A stretch of 64,000 nt of DNA from Halichondria panicea. Lineage: Eukaryota; Porifera; Demospongiae; Suberitida; Halichondriidae. Each line of letters opens with the position of its first letter. The stretch's first letter is position 1. The notes beneath the pieces are model-generated. The model did not search any database. It was not told where the DNA came from and worked only from the letters and a program-made list of their open reading frames with translations. Positions 29,601 through 39,234 of this stretch are shown here, piece by piece. A program made the translations under genes and the position numbers. The DNA is taken from the NCBI RefSeq assembly GCF_963675165.1, contig NC_087377.1, positions 2,278,824 through 2,342,823 on the forward strand, read 5' to 3'.

Positions 29601-30271
29601 GGGACACTAGGTCAGCACAACACTCTGTACCATGGGGGGGGACACTAGGTCAGCACAACACTCTGTACCATGGAGGGGACACTAGGTCAGCACAACACTC
29701 TGTACCATGGGGGACACACTAGGTCAGCACAACACTCTGTACCATGGAGGGGACACTAGGTCAGCACAACACTCTGTACCATGGGGGGGACACTAGGTCA
29801 GCACAACACTCTGTACCATGGGGGGGACACTAGGTCAGCACAACACTCTGTACCATGGGGGGGGGGGGACACTAGGTCAGCACAACACTCTGTACCATGG
29901 GGGGGGGGGGACACTAGGTCAGCAGTGATAAATTAATCTGTTTGCAATCGCATACTTACAATCAGTTCAGTATAATAGATTCTTTTGCAATCGCATATAC
30001 AAACAAGTCTTGTACAGTTTGTAGCTAAGAATCATTGTCCATAATAATTATTACATCTAAGCAATAGGGTAGCGTTAATGTGACAAATACACACCCACCC
30101 CCCACACACACTACATCCACCCACACACACCACCCACACACCTCAGCTGGTCTCGACGTGCTAGCTTACTGGCTGCAGCCGCTTCTTTCCTGAGCTCAAA
30201 GTCTTCTCTCTTGAGCACTTCCCCTGATCCACGATATCCTAGCTCCACTAGCTGACGTGCCAGTTCCTCGT

Positions 30272-30350
<79 letters not shown>

Positions 30351-30368
30351 AGTGTGGTGTGTGTGGGT

Positions 30369-30404
<36 letters not shown>

Positions 30405-30474
30405 AGTGTGGTGTGTGTGGGTGGGTGTGTGTGTGTGTGTGTGGAGTGTGGTGTGTGAGTGTGTGGAGTGTGGT

Positions 30475-30508
<34 letters not shown>

Positions 30509-30515
30509 GTGTGTG

Positions 30516-30574
<59 letters not shown>

Positions 30575-30930
30575 AGTGGAATGCAAACCACCAACTACGT
30601 AATACCGTAAAAATTACAAGCCACTGCAGATTAGTCTCGCGAGCAGCCGTCGAAGGGGGAAGGACATCCTTCCCCCTTCGACGGCTGCTCGCGAGACTAA
30701 CTGCAGATGTGTTTCTACTCGATATTTCGTAATAAGTGTGTGGGGGTTGGACGTCACCGTCGCCCCCCACAGTCAATCAACCCTACCCCCACCTCGAGCT
30801 ATAACCTCACCTCCAGGTAGAACAGATCAGTTGGTGTTATTTGAGAGTCCAGGTAATCCTCATACGTGGCATACTCGGTGACTATAGTATCTGCAGCGCT
30901 GTTACTAGCTTCCTCACCAGTAGCCGCCAT
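26628..30930 (-). CDS. CFAP299: CFAP299 (C4orf22), cilia- and flagella-associated protein
   Basis: Six exons match the conserved ciliary protein CFAP299 in order: 30930-30811 (MAATGEE..., [18 protein letters not shown]), 30272-30142 ([18 protein letters not shown]), 29361-29268 ([25 protein letters not shown]), 29134-29057 ([20 protein letters not shown]), 28807-28688 ([20 protein letters not shown]), 26702-26628 ([13 protein letters not shown]). All junctions agree in phase. In exon 3 the frame that fits both junctions contains a TGA directly after GKDLQ. I did not find the last exon, which in other animals encodes about 30 residues after VDPK. CFAP299 is a small protein tied to motile cilia and flagella; its presence fits choanocyte-bearing animals. 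Intron 1 holds a long GT tract and a 68-bp hairpin; intron 2 a 38-bp minisatellite; intron 5 an inserted repeat. Confidence 0.88.
27839..28541. mobile_element. Inserted dispersed element, about 0.7 kb, copy A
   Basis: Present in copy 2 but absent at the matching point of copy 1 (about 6580), so this is a real insertion. It begins ACTAGTGTTCAAGCTGGCGC and ends with a CA/GACA tract, CCCTCGTGCGGCTACGCCTC and GAGGCATAAT. A second, longer copy is at 35871-36728. No terminal inverted repeats and no long open frame; target duplication is at most 2 bp. Class uncertain. Confidence 0.75.
29140..29235. repeat. GT/GGTGGT microsatellite
   Basis: Simple GT runs with GGTGGT interruptions in the CFAP299 intron between exons 3 and 4. 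The minus-strand histidine/threonine frame here is an artefact. Confidence 0.9.
29357..29925. repeat. 38-bp minisatellite with variable G-run, about 15 units
   Basis: Units read GACACTAGGTCAGCACAACA, CTCTGTACCAT and then 5 to 12 G; most length variation is in the G-run. The array abuts CFAP299 exon 3, and the last unit contains the exon's splice acceptor (TACAG on the minus strand) and its first bases, so each unit carries a copy of that acceptor. Confidence 0.93.
30273..30570. repeat. (GT)n microsatellite, about 300 bp
   Basis: Almost pure GT with GGAGTGTGGTGTGTGTGGG interruptions repeated in register. Directly precedes (on the minus strand) CFAP299 exon 2 and provides its CACACAG acceptor. 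All frames through it are artefacts. Confidence 0.97.
30632..30699. mobile_element. 68-bp near-perfect palindrome, TAG(C/T)CTCG family
   Basis: The arms TAGTCTCGCGAGCAGCCGTC onward are exact inverses around GGACATCC. ACTGCAGAT flanks it on both sides (30623-30631, 30700-30708), a 9-bp target duplication. It lies in CFAP299 intron 1. Confidence 0.85.
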
Positions 30931-31093
30931 CTTTATGTTCAGAAAGCTGGCGTTGTCATAGCCTCGATCCCAGGCCGATCCGTCTCTAATTGAACGCTAG
31001 GTCGCCTCCTCGATGTCATAGCAGTGGTAAGGGTAGTGTGTGTTTGTATCGGGTAAAGATCGGCAGATTAATAATTGCATTATTGACGTCTAA
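30931..31093. promoter_or_regulatory. Bidirectional intergenic region
   Basis: Only 163 bp separate the ATG of CFAP299 (minus) from the ATG of the secreted-protein gene (plus), so both promoters and 5' leaders must lie here or overlap. The region includes a 53-bp transposon end at 30961-31013. No TATA box was identified. Confidence 0.5.
30961..31013. mobile_element. Solo terminal repeat of the helicase-bearing element family
   Basis: The 53 bp from GCCTCGATCCCAGGCCGATC to GTCGCCTCCTCGA match the outer part of the 91-bp inverted repeat at 35074-35164. TGTCATA flanks it on both sides (30954-30960, 31014-31020). It sits in the shared promoter interval of CFAP299 and the secreted-protein gene. 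Confidence 0.7.
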
Positions 31094-32745
31094 ATGGCCA
31101 CCCAGACCCAACAACTAGTACTGCTCCTGCTCTGTATCGTGGCTTCCCTGTTTAGCACAAGCACTGGTATAATAAATTGAATGCATTATACAGCTCCAGA
31201 ATAATATCAGACAAAACAATTATAATAATAAAAATTGTTGTGTCATATATTATTCTGGAGCATTCAATTTATATGCAACGTTACAATGTTCGATAACAAA
31301 CGTGTTTTATACTTTAATACGTGTTTTTTTGTACTGCAGGTAGCGATGACAACCATGTGTGGCTTCTCGGAGAGGACTCAGGTTACCATGACAACTACGA
31401 TACTATCTACTCGTCATGTGACACAACTAGCATCGTAGCACTGACAAAGGTACGTCAGCTTGACTATTATATATGAATCACCCAAACCCTAACTCATTAC
31501 TAATAAATTATTATACTCTTTAATATTAAATTTTGATAGGTCTTTCAAAGAGCTACAAAACACATTCTTTAGATTTGTAATTGGGCAATCCTAACTCAAG
31601 TTATCGATCTCAAAGATCAAAGAAAAATATTATGTCTAGAAAATAATTGAGTATGAAAGAAACCGTATGTATGACTATTTGTTCCCTTCATCTCAGGACA
31701 GACTACATGTTGACTACTACACTGCTGTGGAACAGTTGAGAATGATTAGATTCAATTTTCCTCTAGCGGTTGATTTTGTGGTCACCCGAATGATTAACGA
31801 GGAACAACAGGACGAAGTGTTTGTGGCCGTGCATGAAGGTACGTGTGTGGGTGTGGGTGTGTGAGGTGTGGAGTGTGTATGTGTGAGGTGTGGAGTGTGA
31901 GTGTGTGTGTAGGTGGGTGTAAAAATTGACTAAAGTCATGTTCAAGCTTTATTTAACACTGATGGGTCCCCTGTAATTTGAAGAGTAGAGTTTTAATAAT
32001 CAAAAGCCATTCTCTAAATTTACTAACGGAACTGACGTTATGGCCGTTCAAAGATGCATGCCTATATTATAGTATAGGCTGTGATCTCCCACAAGTGGAG
32101 CTGTGTGTGTGTGTGTGGTACTGTCCCTACAATGCTCACACTAATTATTGTTGACCTCTCTATAAACACACACACTATCAATCCACCCACTCCACACTCC
32201 CCACCACCCACACACACACAGGTTATATGAGCATCAACAGATTTGGCAACTTCACGATCTTCCCCATCTCCATGGGCAAATCCTCTAGCCTCATCATGAT
32301 CTCCAACCTTGCTTGTACCACTCCCGCCCACACCACACACATACTCTGTGTCAATGTAATCAAAGGAACGCAAAAAATATGCAAGGACGATATTCCACCT
32401 GGTTCCCATGATTACTCGGACGTCTGCCCACGTTTGCAACTTGTTTATATAGTGACATCGGATCAAAAGACGATTTTGAAATTCAACGTTAGCGATGATT
32501 GTCTTGTATTGATATCTAAGAAGTCTGGAAATGACTACGATAGTGCCATGTGGTTTTCTTATAATAATGGTTCGACATTATTTCTGAGTAATGGACTGGC
32601 TTTGAATGCTGTTGATCTAGAGGCTGCTGGAACATTGGGTGGGGAAGATGTCGGCACTGTACACTATAGCTCTGTGTCACAACTATACAGTCAGGCAAGC
32701 CAGCTGGGAGGATCTAGCAAACTATACTTACATGGCCTATCATGA
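31094..32745 (+). CDS. Predicted secreted protein, 282 residues, family unknown
   Basis: Four exons (31094-31166, 31340-31449, 31697-31838, 32222-32745) join in phase from ATG to TGA. The first exon encodes a clear signal peptide with a Leu-rich core (QQLVLLLLCIVASLFSTSTG). The mature part is acidic at its start (GEDSGYHDNYDTIYSSC), has several hydrophobic strands and six cysteines spaced through the chain, and has no membrane segment, so it is likely exported and disulphide-bonded with a beta-rich fold. I do not recognise a domain. A polyadenylation signal AATAAA lies at 32766-32771. It is transcribed divergently from CFAP299. The gene appears intact, with ordinary splice sites and no frame breaks. 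Confidence 0.75.
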
Positions 32746-32771
32746 CCATACGAAATGATGTCATGAATAAA

Positions 32772-33078
32772 GTATTCCGTGGTCGGATTTATCTAGTAAT
32801 GGTACAGAGACTATTCCAAGCCCGAATGGCTACAGTATCGTCCGTCCAATCAGCTTGCAGTATTGTCAGATGGACTTTGCATATGCTTTAGTTACATACA
32901 AGAGGGAAAAGGACAATTTCCTTAGAACAGGTGTCGCTTATATTAAGTCTTATTTTTGAATTTTGCTGTTCATTAATTTTGCTATAATTATGTACGTATG
33001 TTATTGCCCAGCCAGAGTGCAACATGCCATATTATGTTGCCGAGGGCATTATGTCATCCCATAGATACTATGAACTAG
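32772..33078. other. Intergenic, no gene seen
   Basis: AT-rich sequence between the secreted-protein gene and the 735-bp tandem array. A stretch near 33010-33060 (AGTGCAACATGCCATA) resembles the inverse of about 40950-40975, suggesting a decayed repeat. Confidence 0.4.
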
Positions 33079-34920
33079 AGCACTAAAGTGCAAACCCTCG
33101 GCTGGTGACATGATTATAAAGAAACCAGAAGACTGATATAATGCAGTGCATATAGTGATGTTGTTATCATCATCATGCATGACTTGCACAGCAACTCAGG
33201 AGCAATAAAACTAAACCAGACTGGAGGCATGCTGAAACATTTGAGAACAGGTAGTAGTACTATAAATATATGCACTGTGGATTAGGATCACAGCAAAGAA
33301 GCATGGAGTCTCAGAGAAGTATGGCTCCAGGTCCTGCATGGATCCCAGTCAGCTAAAGCAAGCTTTCTGCTTTAGTGACCCTGTTCCAATATTGTTCCTG
33401 GTATATACAGCTTTCTACTTTAGTGACCCTGTTCCATTGTTTCTGGACCTGGTACAGGATCACTTCAGTTATAAGTAACGCATGTGCAAGTTCTGTTCAA
33501 GCTACATTTTGCTCGCTTTTATTAGACAACGAAGCTTTAACACCGAAAGCTGCCACTATTAGAAGTACTGACTTGTTGTGTGGAGGCTACCCATGCTGTA
33601 AACGCAGTGCTAGAGCATCCAGGTAAGCAGACCCAGTCACAAGCTTCTTAGCTTTTGCTCGTTTTTATTTGACAACGAAGGTTTAACATGAAATTCTGCC
33701 ACTATTAAAATTAATAACTTGTTGTATGAAGGCTATCCATGCTGTAAACGCAGTGCTGTGGCATCCAGGTGAGTAGATTCACCTGTCACAAACAAACAAA
33801 CAAACAAACTAGAGCACTAAAGTGCAAACCCTCGGCTGGTGACATGATTATAAAGAAACCAGAAATATAATGCAGTGCATATAGTGATGTTGTTATCATG
33901 TATGACTTGCACAGCAACTCAGGAGCAATAAAACTAAACCAGACTGGAGGCATGCTGAAACATTTGAGAACAGGTAGTGGTACTATAGATATATGCACTG
34001 TGGATTGGGATCACAGTAAAGAAGCCTGGAGTCTCAGAGAAGTATGGCTCCAGGTTCTGCATGGAGTAGGATCCCAGTCAGCAGCAGGAGCTATATTCAA
34101 GCTTCTACTTAGTGACCCTGTTCCATTGTTCCTGGTATATACAGCTTTCTACTGTAGTGACCCTGTTCCATCGTTCTTGGTACAGGATCACTTCAGTTAT
34201 AAGTAACGCATGTGCAAGTTCTGTTCAAGTTACATTTTGCTCGCTTTTATTAGACAAAGAAGCTTTAACACCGAAAGCTGCCACTATCAAAAGTACTAAC
34301 TTGTTGTGTGGAGGCTACTCATGCTGTAAACGCAGTGCTAGAACATCCAGGTAAGCAGACCTAGTCACAAGCTTACTCAAGCTTCTTAGCTTTTGCTCGA
34401 CAAAGAAGCTTTAACATCAAAATCTGCCACTATTTAAACCAAGATATTGTTATGTGAAGGCTACCTATGCTGCAAACGCAGCGCTATGGCATCCAGGTGA
34501 GTAGATATACTAGTGACAAACAGACAAACAAACAAACAAACAAACTAGAGCACTGAAGTGCAAACCCTCGGCTGGTGACATGATTATAAAGAAACCAGAA
34601 GAGTGATATAATGCAGTGCATGTAGTGATGTATGACTGAGCTGTCTAGCACAGCAACTCAGGAGCAATAAACTAAACCAGACTGGAGACATGCTGAAACA
34701 TTGAGAACAGAGTTTTAGTGGTACATGAGGTGAACTAGGTCCTAGTCTAGGATTACAGCAAAGAAGCCTGGAGTCTCAGAGAAGTATGACTCTTGGATGG
34801 AGTAGGATCCCAGAGTCAGCTAACAAGAGCAACAAACAAGTCACAATTCTAGCTTTCTATTGTAGTGACCCTTTTCCACTGTTTTTGGTACGGGATCACT
34901 TCAGCTGTAAATACGGAGGG
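33079..34920. repeat. Tandem array of units of about 735 bp, left part
   Basis: Units start at about 33079, 33811 and 34544 with TAGAGCACTAAAGTGCAAAC and end in (CAAA)n. Each holds a coding-like stretch (LDKEALTPKAATIKSTNLLC and then GGY..CCKRSARTSR) followed by GTAAGC, and a more diverged second version followed by GTGAGT. The third unit is interrupted by transposons at 34.96-37.52 kb and resumes at 37541. Confidence 0.85.
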
Positions 34921-34962
34921 TGCCTCGAATAAAGGCCGCGTGTATAGTGTTTGCTAGCTAGC

Positions 34963-35059
34963 TAGCGTCGGTCCCAGGCCGATTTTTTTTTAATAGAAGG
35001 AAGTTGAAAAATACGGCGACCTAGCGTTCAATTGGAGACGGATCGGCCTGGGGTGAGGC
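34963..35059. mobile_element. 97-bp deletion derivative of the helicase-bearing family
   Basis: The left arm (GTCGGTCCCAGGCCGATTTT) matches the left end of the 63-kb element and the right arm (TTGGAGACGGATCGGCC) matches its right end, joined with almost nothing between. The TAGCTAGCTA-rich flanks are similar on both sides and are shared with the adjacent large element, so the two are tandem insertions at one site. Confidence 0.65.
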
Positions 35060-35217
35060 TACTAGCTAAGCTAGCCTCGATCCCAGGCCGATCCGTCTCT
35101 AATTGAACGCTAGGTCGCCTCCTTGGCCTGGTATTGATTGTATCTGGGCGTGTATCTGGGCGTGACTTCGTTATTATTATTAAGTCCATGTGGTCAAATG
35201 AAAATTGAATAAAATTA

Positions 35218-35640
35218 ATGATGGCTTCTAAGTTTGTTCTTTGTAGGTTATGTTGCAGCACTGATGCCATACAAAACAGAAGATATAAACATTTGTTCAG
35301 CAGTAAGGCTCTCAAAGAAGATATTCCAGGGAGGCTCAGTCTTGCATTGGATCTGCCTGTTAGTGATTCAGATGGCCTGTCAAAGATTGTCTGTCTTTCT
35401 TGTATCAAGAAGATAGAGTCCATAGAGGCGTTCAGGCTCCTGGCCAGACGTAGCTACCAGAAACAAGTGTCCAAAGGGCAGCTCCCTAGTAGTCCAGTAA
35501 GATCAGCCCCTAAGAAAAGGACTAAGGACACGAGTGGTTCCGACGCATCTCCTTTCACTGTGAGCTCGCGTCCATCAGCAAAGAGGAGTACCATCGGGGT
35601 TCGAGGAAAAAGGCTTGCTTTTAACTCCTGCACAAAGTAG
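35218..35640 (+). CDS. ZAD-like zinc-finger protein in transposon, 140 residues
   Basis: A single open frame from ATG to TAG. The N-terminal half has paired cysteines CRLCC and CLSCIKKIE about 50 residues apart, separated by a helix-rich stretch (SLALDLPVSDSDGLSKIVC); this spacing fits a ZAD-type (or similar treble-clef) domain, which mediates dimerisation in arthropod zinc-finger factors. The C-terminal half is basic (KKRT, RGKRLAF) and Ser-rich and could bind DNA. AATAAA follows at about 35667. It sits entirely between the inverted repeats and is transcribed opposite to the helicase. It may be the element's DNA-binding protein or a passenger; no transposase signature is visible. Confidence 0.6.
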   Translation: MMASKFVLCRLCCSTDAIQNRRYKHLFSSKALKEDIPGRLSLALDLPVSDSDGLSKIVCLSCIKKIESIEAFRLLARRSYQKQVSKGQLPSSPVRSAPKKRTKDTSGSDASPFTVSSRPSAKRSTIGVRGKRLAFNSCTK

Positions 35641-35686
35641 GAAATTTTTAATGTGATAGTGTTGTAAATAAAATTATTTTTTTATC

Positions 35687-37283
35687 TCACATTGATGGTC
35701 CACATAATGCCAGTGCCTCGACATAATCTGCAATCGCTGTGGAGCTAGAGGGTAGGTCAGAAACTATCCAGTTTGCAGCCAACATTGGAGCACCAGGAGG
35801 GGAAAATGCTCTAAGCTCACCTAGGTGTGCATAGGCAGGACGAAAGTCAGAGCTCCTACAAAACATACATAACTAGTGTTCAAGCTGGCGCTGTGCTAAT
35901 GCCTCTCGCCATGTTTTTGCTTTCGCTCAAAAGTATTAGAGTGTTATCTATAATGAATTTTATATTAAAGTTAGCTTATCTGTATAAAGTCACTGAGAAG
36001 AAAAGACTTATTTACATGCATCTATTGTAAGTTGTTATTTATTGTATTATGTGGCTTACCAGGACATCAAGAAAGAAGAAAATTGATTCTTCCAGGATCT
36101 GTAGTTCAGTGTATATAATATCTAAGAAGAAAAGACCTGTGTACATGCATATTGTTATCTATATTGTTATATGGTAGTGTTTTGTGGCTTACCAGGCCCT
36201 CAAGACAAAGATGATTCTGCCAGGAGGATCTGGATCTGGATCTTGGATATTATTTTCTCACACATGGGGAATGAGCGCGCATGCGCATTACATCCACAGG
36301 AATAATTAAAGGGTGTGTCCAAAGAGATCAATTTCACAAATGGCTACTGCTAGCTAGCTGTTTTAACAGATATTTTCTGAGTATTGTAGCTAACAAAAAG
36401 CTAGCGCTTTAGTGCAAGGCTAACTCATATGTTGAATAGAAAGTTTGTGCGGACAGATGATGCTATGAAAGATTCTGAAGAGACTGCAACAGCCTTCAAT
36501 GTGAGTCAAACTAGCCATAACTCGAGAAAGAAGCTTTAGTTTGCTAATCCACGAATCAAAATCCAAGAGAACGTGGCTAGAAGCCTATAGAAGCTGTTAG
36601 TTTTCGTCGCATTGTAACCGTTGAGCAGTTATAGCTGGAATACACACACACACACACAGACAGACAGACAGACACACACACAGTCAGCTTTACCGTATCC
36701 CTCGTGCGGCTACGCCTCGAGGCATAATAATCACAACGGGAGTTATTAATAACTTGCCACTTGTAAACACAGTGTGTTTCGTCCACAGCTATTGCCACTA
36801 AAGAGGAATTGAGTGGAGGCTCTAGTAATAGCATCCTCCAACGATAGTCTTCAACAACAGCCTCTGGGGCAGTGAACAACAGATGGTACTTTCCATCCGA
36901 CACATCTTTGTTAGTGGCAACAAGACTTCTGTCGATTCCCTTATTACTACTGAGGATGACAGCAGAAACACCTCTAGTGTTCAGACTCCTGACCTGGTCA
37001 ATCATGAGAGACACAAGGGGAGAGATGACAAGAACTACACTTCTGGCGACAAGAGGACCCTTAGTCCTACCAAGCTTGTAGTCCATCAAGAAGGGTAGCA
37101 ATTGATAGCACAGAGACTTGCCATACCCAGTTAAGTTGGGAACCACACAAAAACGTCCCTTCCTTCTGACAGGAGCTTGAGAGCACGGACCTGCTGTTCC
37201 TTGAGGATCAGTCCTTCTTGCTTCACACAAGACAGTGCATATGCTAATGCTTCTTGGATATCAAAAGACGTTGAAATTGCCAT
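35687..37283 (-). pseudogene. RecQ-like SF2 helicase, interrupted
   Basis: Starting at ATG 37283, the frame encodes MAISTSFDIQEALAYALSCV and then EGRDVFVWFPT; a short duplication (AACTTAACT) then shifts the frame just before the Walker A motif GYGKSLCYQLLPF. Motif Ia (VISPLVSLMIDQV), the TAPEAVVED segment and motif II (DETHC) follow. The gene is cut after CVYKWQ by the inserted element 35871-36728 and resumes with SDFRPAYAHLGELRAFSPPG, the motif III region, ending at TGA 35689-35687. Motifs IV-VI and the RecQ C-terminal region are missing. RecQ helicases unwind DNA 3' to 5'. This copy is dead, but the pattern shows that helicase coding sequence belongs to the element. Confidence 0.8.
35871..36728. 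mobile_element. Inserted dispersed element, about 0.86 kb, copy B (nested)
   Basis: Same start (ACTAGTGTTCAAGCTGGCGC) and end (CTACGCCTCGAGGCATAAT) as 27839-28541, with extra sequence in the left half. It splits the helicase between CVYKWQ and SDFRPAY, so it inserted after the host transposon had arrived. No coding capacity seen. Confidence 0.8.
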
Positions 37284-37540
37284 AGTATAGTAGCTAGCTA
37301 GCTTTACGGAGCTATTCATGAGATTACAATTACTTTTACGGAGTAGGTGCTCATACATACACCATTAGTGTTAAGTCGCTCAGGAATTCGCTCTTTTTTA
37401 GCGAATACCTGAGCGAGGTGGAGCCAATAAGAGCACGCCCAGATACACGCCCAGATACAATCAATACCAGGCCGAGGAGGCGACCTAGCGTTCAATTAGA
37501 GACGGATCGGCCTGGGATCGAGGCTACTAGCTAGCTAGCT

Positions 37541-39220
37541 GCCAACGTGCAAGTTCAAGCTTCTTAGTTTATGCTCGCTTTTATTCGACAACAAAGCTCT
37601 AACATCGAAATCTACTATTGTTAAAACTAATAACTTATTGTGTGAAGGCTATCCATGCTGTAAACGCAGTGCTGTGGCAGCCAGGTGAGCAGATCCTGAA
37701 CTTACAAACAGACAAACAAACAGACAAACCAAACGACTACTATAACTAGAGCACTAAAGTGCAAACCCTCGGCTGGTACATGGTGACATGATTAAAAAGA
37801 AACCAGAAATATAATGCAGTGCATATAGTGATGTTGTTATCATGTATGACTTGCACAGCAACTCAGGAGCAATAAAACTAAACCAGACTGGAGGCATGCT
37901 GAAACATTTGAGAACAGGTAGTGGTACTATAGATATATGCACTGTGGATTAGGATCACAGTAAAGAAGCCTGGAGTCTCAGAGAAGTATGGCTCCAGGTT
38001 CTGCATGGAGTAGGATCCCAGTCAGCAGCAGGAGAAGCTTCTCTACTTTAGTGACCCTGTTCCATTGTTCCTGGTATATACAGCTTTCTACTTTAGTGAC
38101 CCTGTTCCATCGTTCTTGGTACAGGATCACTTCAGTTATAAGTAACGCATGTGCAAGTTCTGTTCAAGCTACATTTTGCTCGCTTTTATTAGACAAAGAA
38201 GCTTTAACACCGAAAGCTGCCACTATCAAAAGTACTAACTTGTTGTGTGGAGGCTACTTATGCTGTAAACGCAGTGCTAGAACATCCAGGTAAGCAGACC
38301 TAGTCACAAGCTTATTCAAGCTTCTTAGCTTTTGCTCGACAAAGAAGCTTTAACATCAAAATCTGCCACTATTTAAATCAAGATATTGTTCTGTGAAGGC
38401 TATCTATGCTGTAAACGCAGCGCTGTGGCATCCAGGTGAGTAGATATACCTGTGACAAACAAACAAACAAACAAACAAACAAACTAGAGCACTAAAGTGC
38501 AAACCCTCGGCTGGTACATGGTGACATGATTAAAAAGAAACCAGAAATATAATGCAGTGCATATAGTGATGTTGTTATCATGTATGACTTGCACAGCAAC
38601 TCAGGAGCAATAAAACTAAACCAGACTGGAGGCATGCTGAAACATTTGAGAACAGGTAGTGGTACTATAGATATATGCACTGTGGATTAGGATCACAGTA
38701 AAGAAGCCTGGAGTCTCAGAGAAGTATGGCTCCAGGTTCTGCATGGAGTAGGATCCCAGTCAGCAGCAGGAGAAGCTTCTCTACTTTAGTGACCCTGTTC
38801 CATTGTTCCTGGTATATACAGCTTTCTACTTTAGTGACCCTGTTCCATCGTTCTTGGTACAGGATCACTTCAGTTATAAGTAACGCATGTGCAAGTTCTG
38901 TTCAAGCTACATTTTGCTCGCTTTTATTAGACAAAGAAGCTTTAACACCGAAAGCTGCCACTATCAAAAGTACTAACTTGTTGTGTGGAGGCTACTTATG
39001 CTGTAAACGCAGTGCTAGAACATCCAGGTAAGCAGACCTAGTCACAAGCTTATTCAAGCTTCTTAGCTTTTGCTCGACAAAGAAGCTTTAACATCAAAAT
39101 CTGCCACTATTTAAATCAAGATATTGTTCTGTGAAGGCTATCTATGCTGTAAACGCAGCGCTGTGGCATCCAGGTGAGTAGATATACCTGTGACAAACAA
39201 ACAAACAAACAAACAAACAA
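37541..39220. repeat. Tandem array of units of about 738 bp, right part
   Basis: Completes the unit broken at 34.96 kb and adds two units starting at about 37747 and 38485 that look identical apart from the final (CAAA)n length. Each contains the coding-like STNLLCGGY..CCKRSARTSR segment before GTAAGC and the minus-strand mirror frame seen in every unit. The near identity indicates very recent duplication. Confidence 0.88.
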
Positions 39221-39234
39221 ACAAACAGACCAAC

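Larger units (their letters stand above)
35074..37524. mobile_element. 2.45-kb TIR transposon carrying ZAD-like and RecQ-like helicase genes
   Basis: The terminal inverted repeats at 35074-35164 and 37434-37524 are 91 bp long with one mismatch; they start GCCTCGATCCCAGGCCGATC. The flanks TACTAGCTAAGCTA (left) and TACTAGCTAGCTA (right) are near-identical, consistent with a target duplication, though the site is itself a CTAG-rich simple repeat. Inside are a plus-strand zinc-finger ORF and a minus-strand helicase that is broken by a frameshift and by a nested element. The element splits unit 3 of the 735-bp array. The superfamily is not clear; target duplications of about 9-10 bp in relatives resemble Mutator-like elements, but no known transposase was recognised. 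Confidence 0.85.

Noticed and set aside
29331-29722. Repeat frames with [12 protein letters not shown] units
   Set aside because: Frames through the 38-bp minisatellite shift with each G-run; the true gene is on the other strand.
30111-30776. His/Thr-rich protein in the GT tract
   Set aside because: Microsatellite translation. Only the short flank [18 protein letters not shown] is real and belongs to CFAP299 exon 2.
35074-37524. Helitron or Academ assignment of the helicase element
   Set aside because: Helitrons lack TIRs and target duplications, and Academ has 3-4 bp target duplications and an XPG nuclease; neither fits what is seen.
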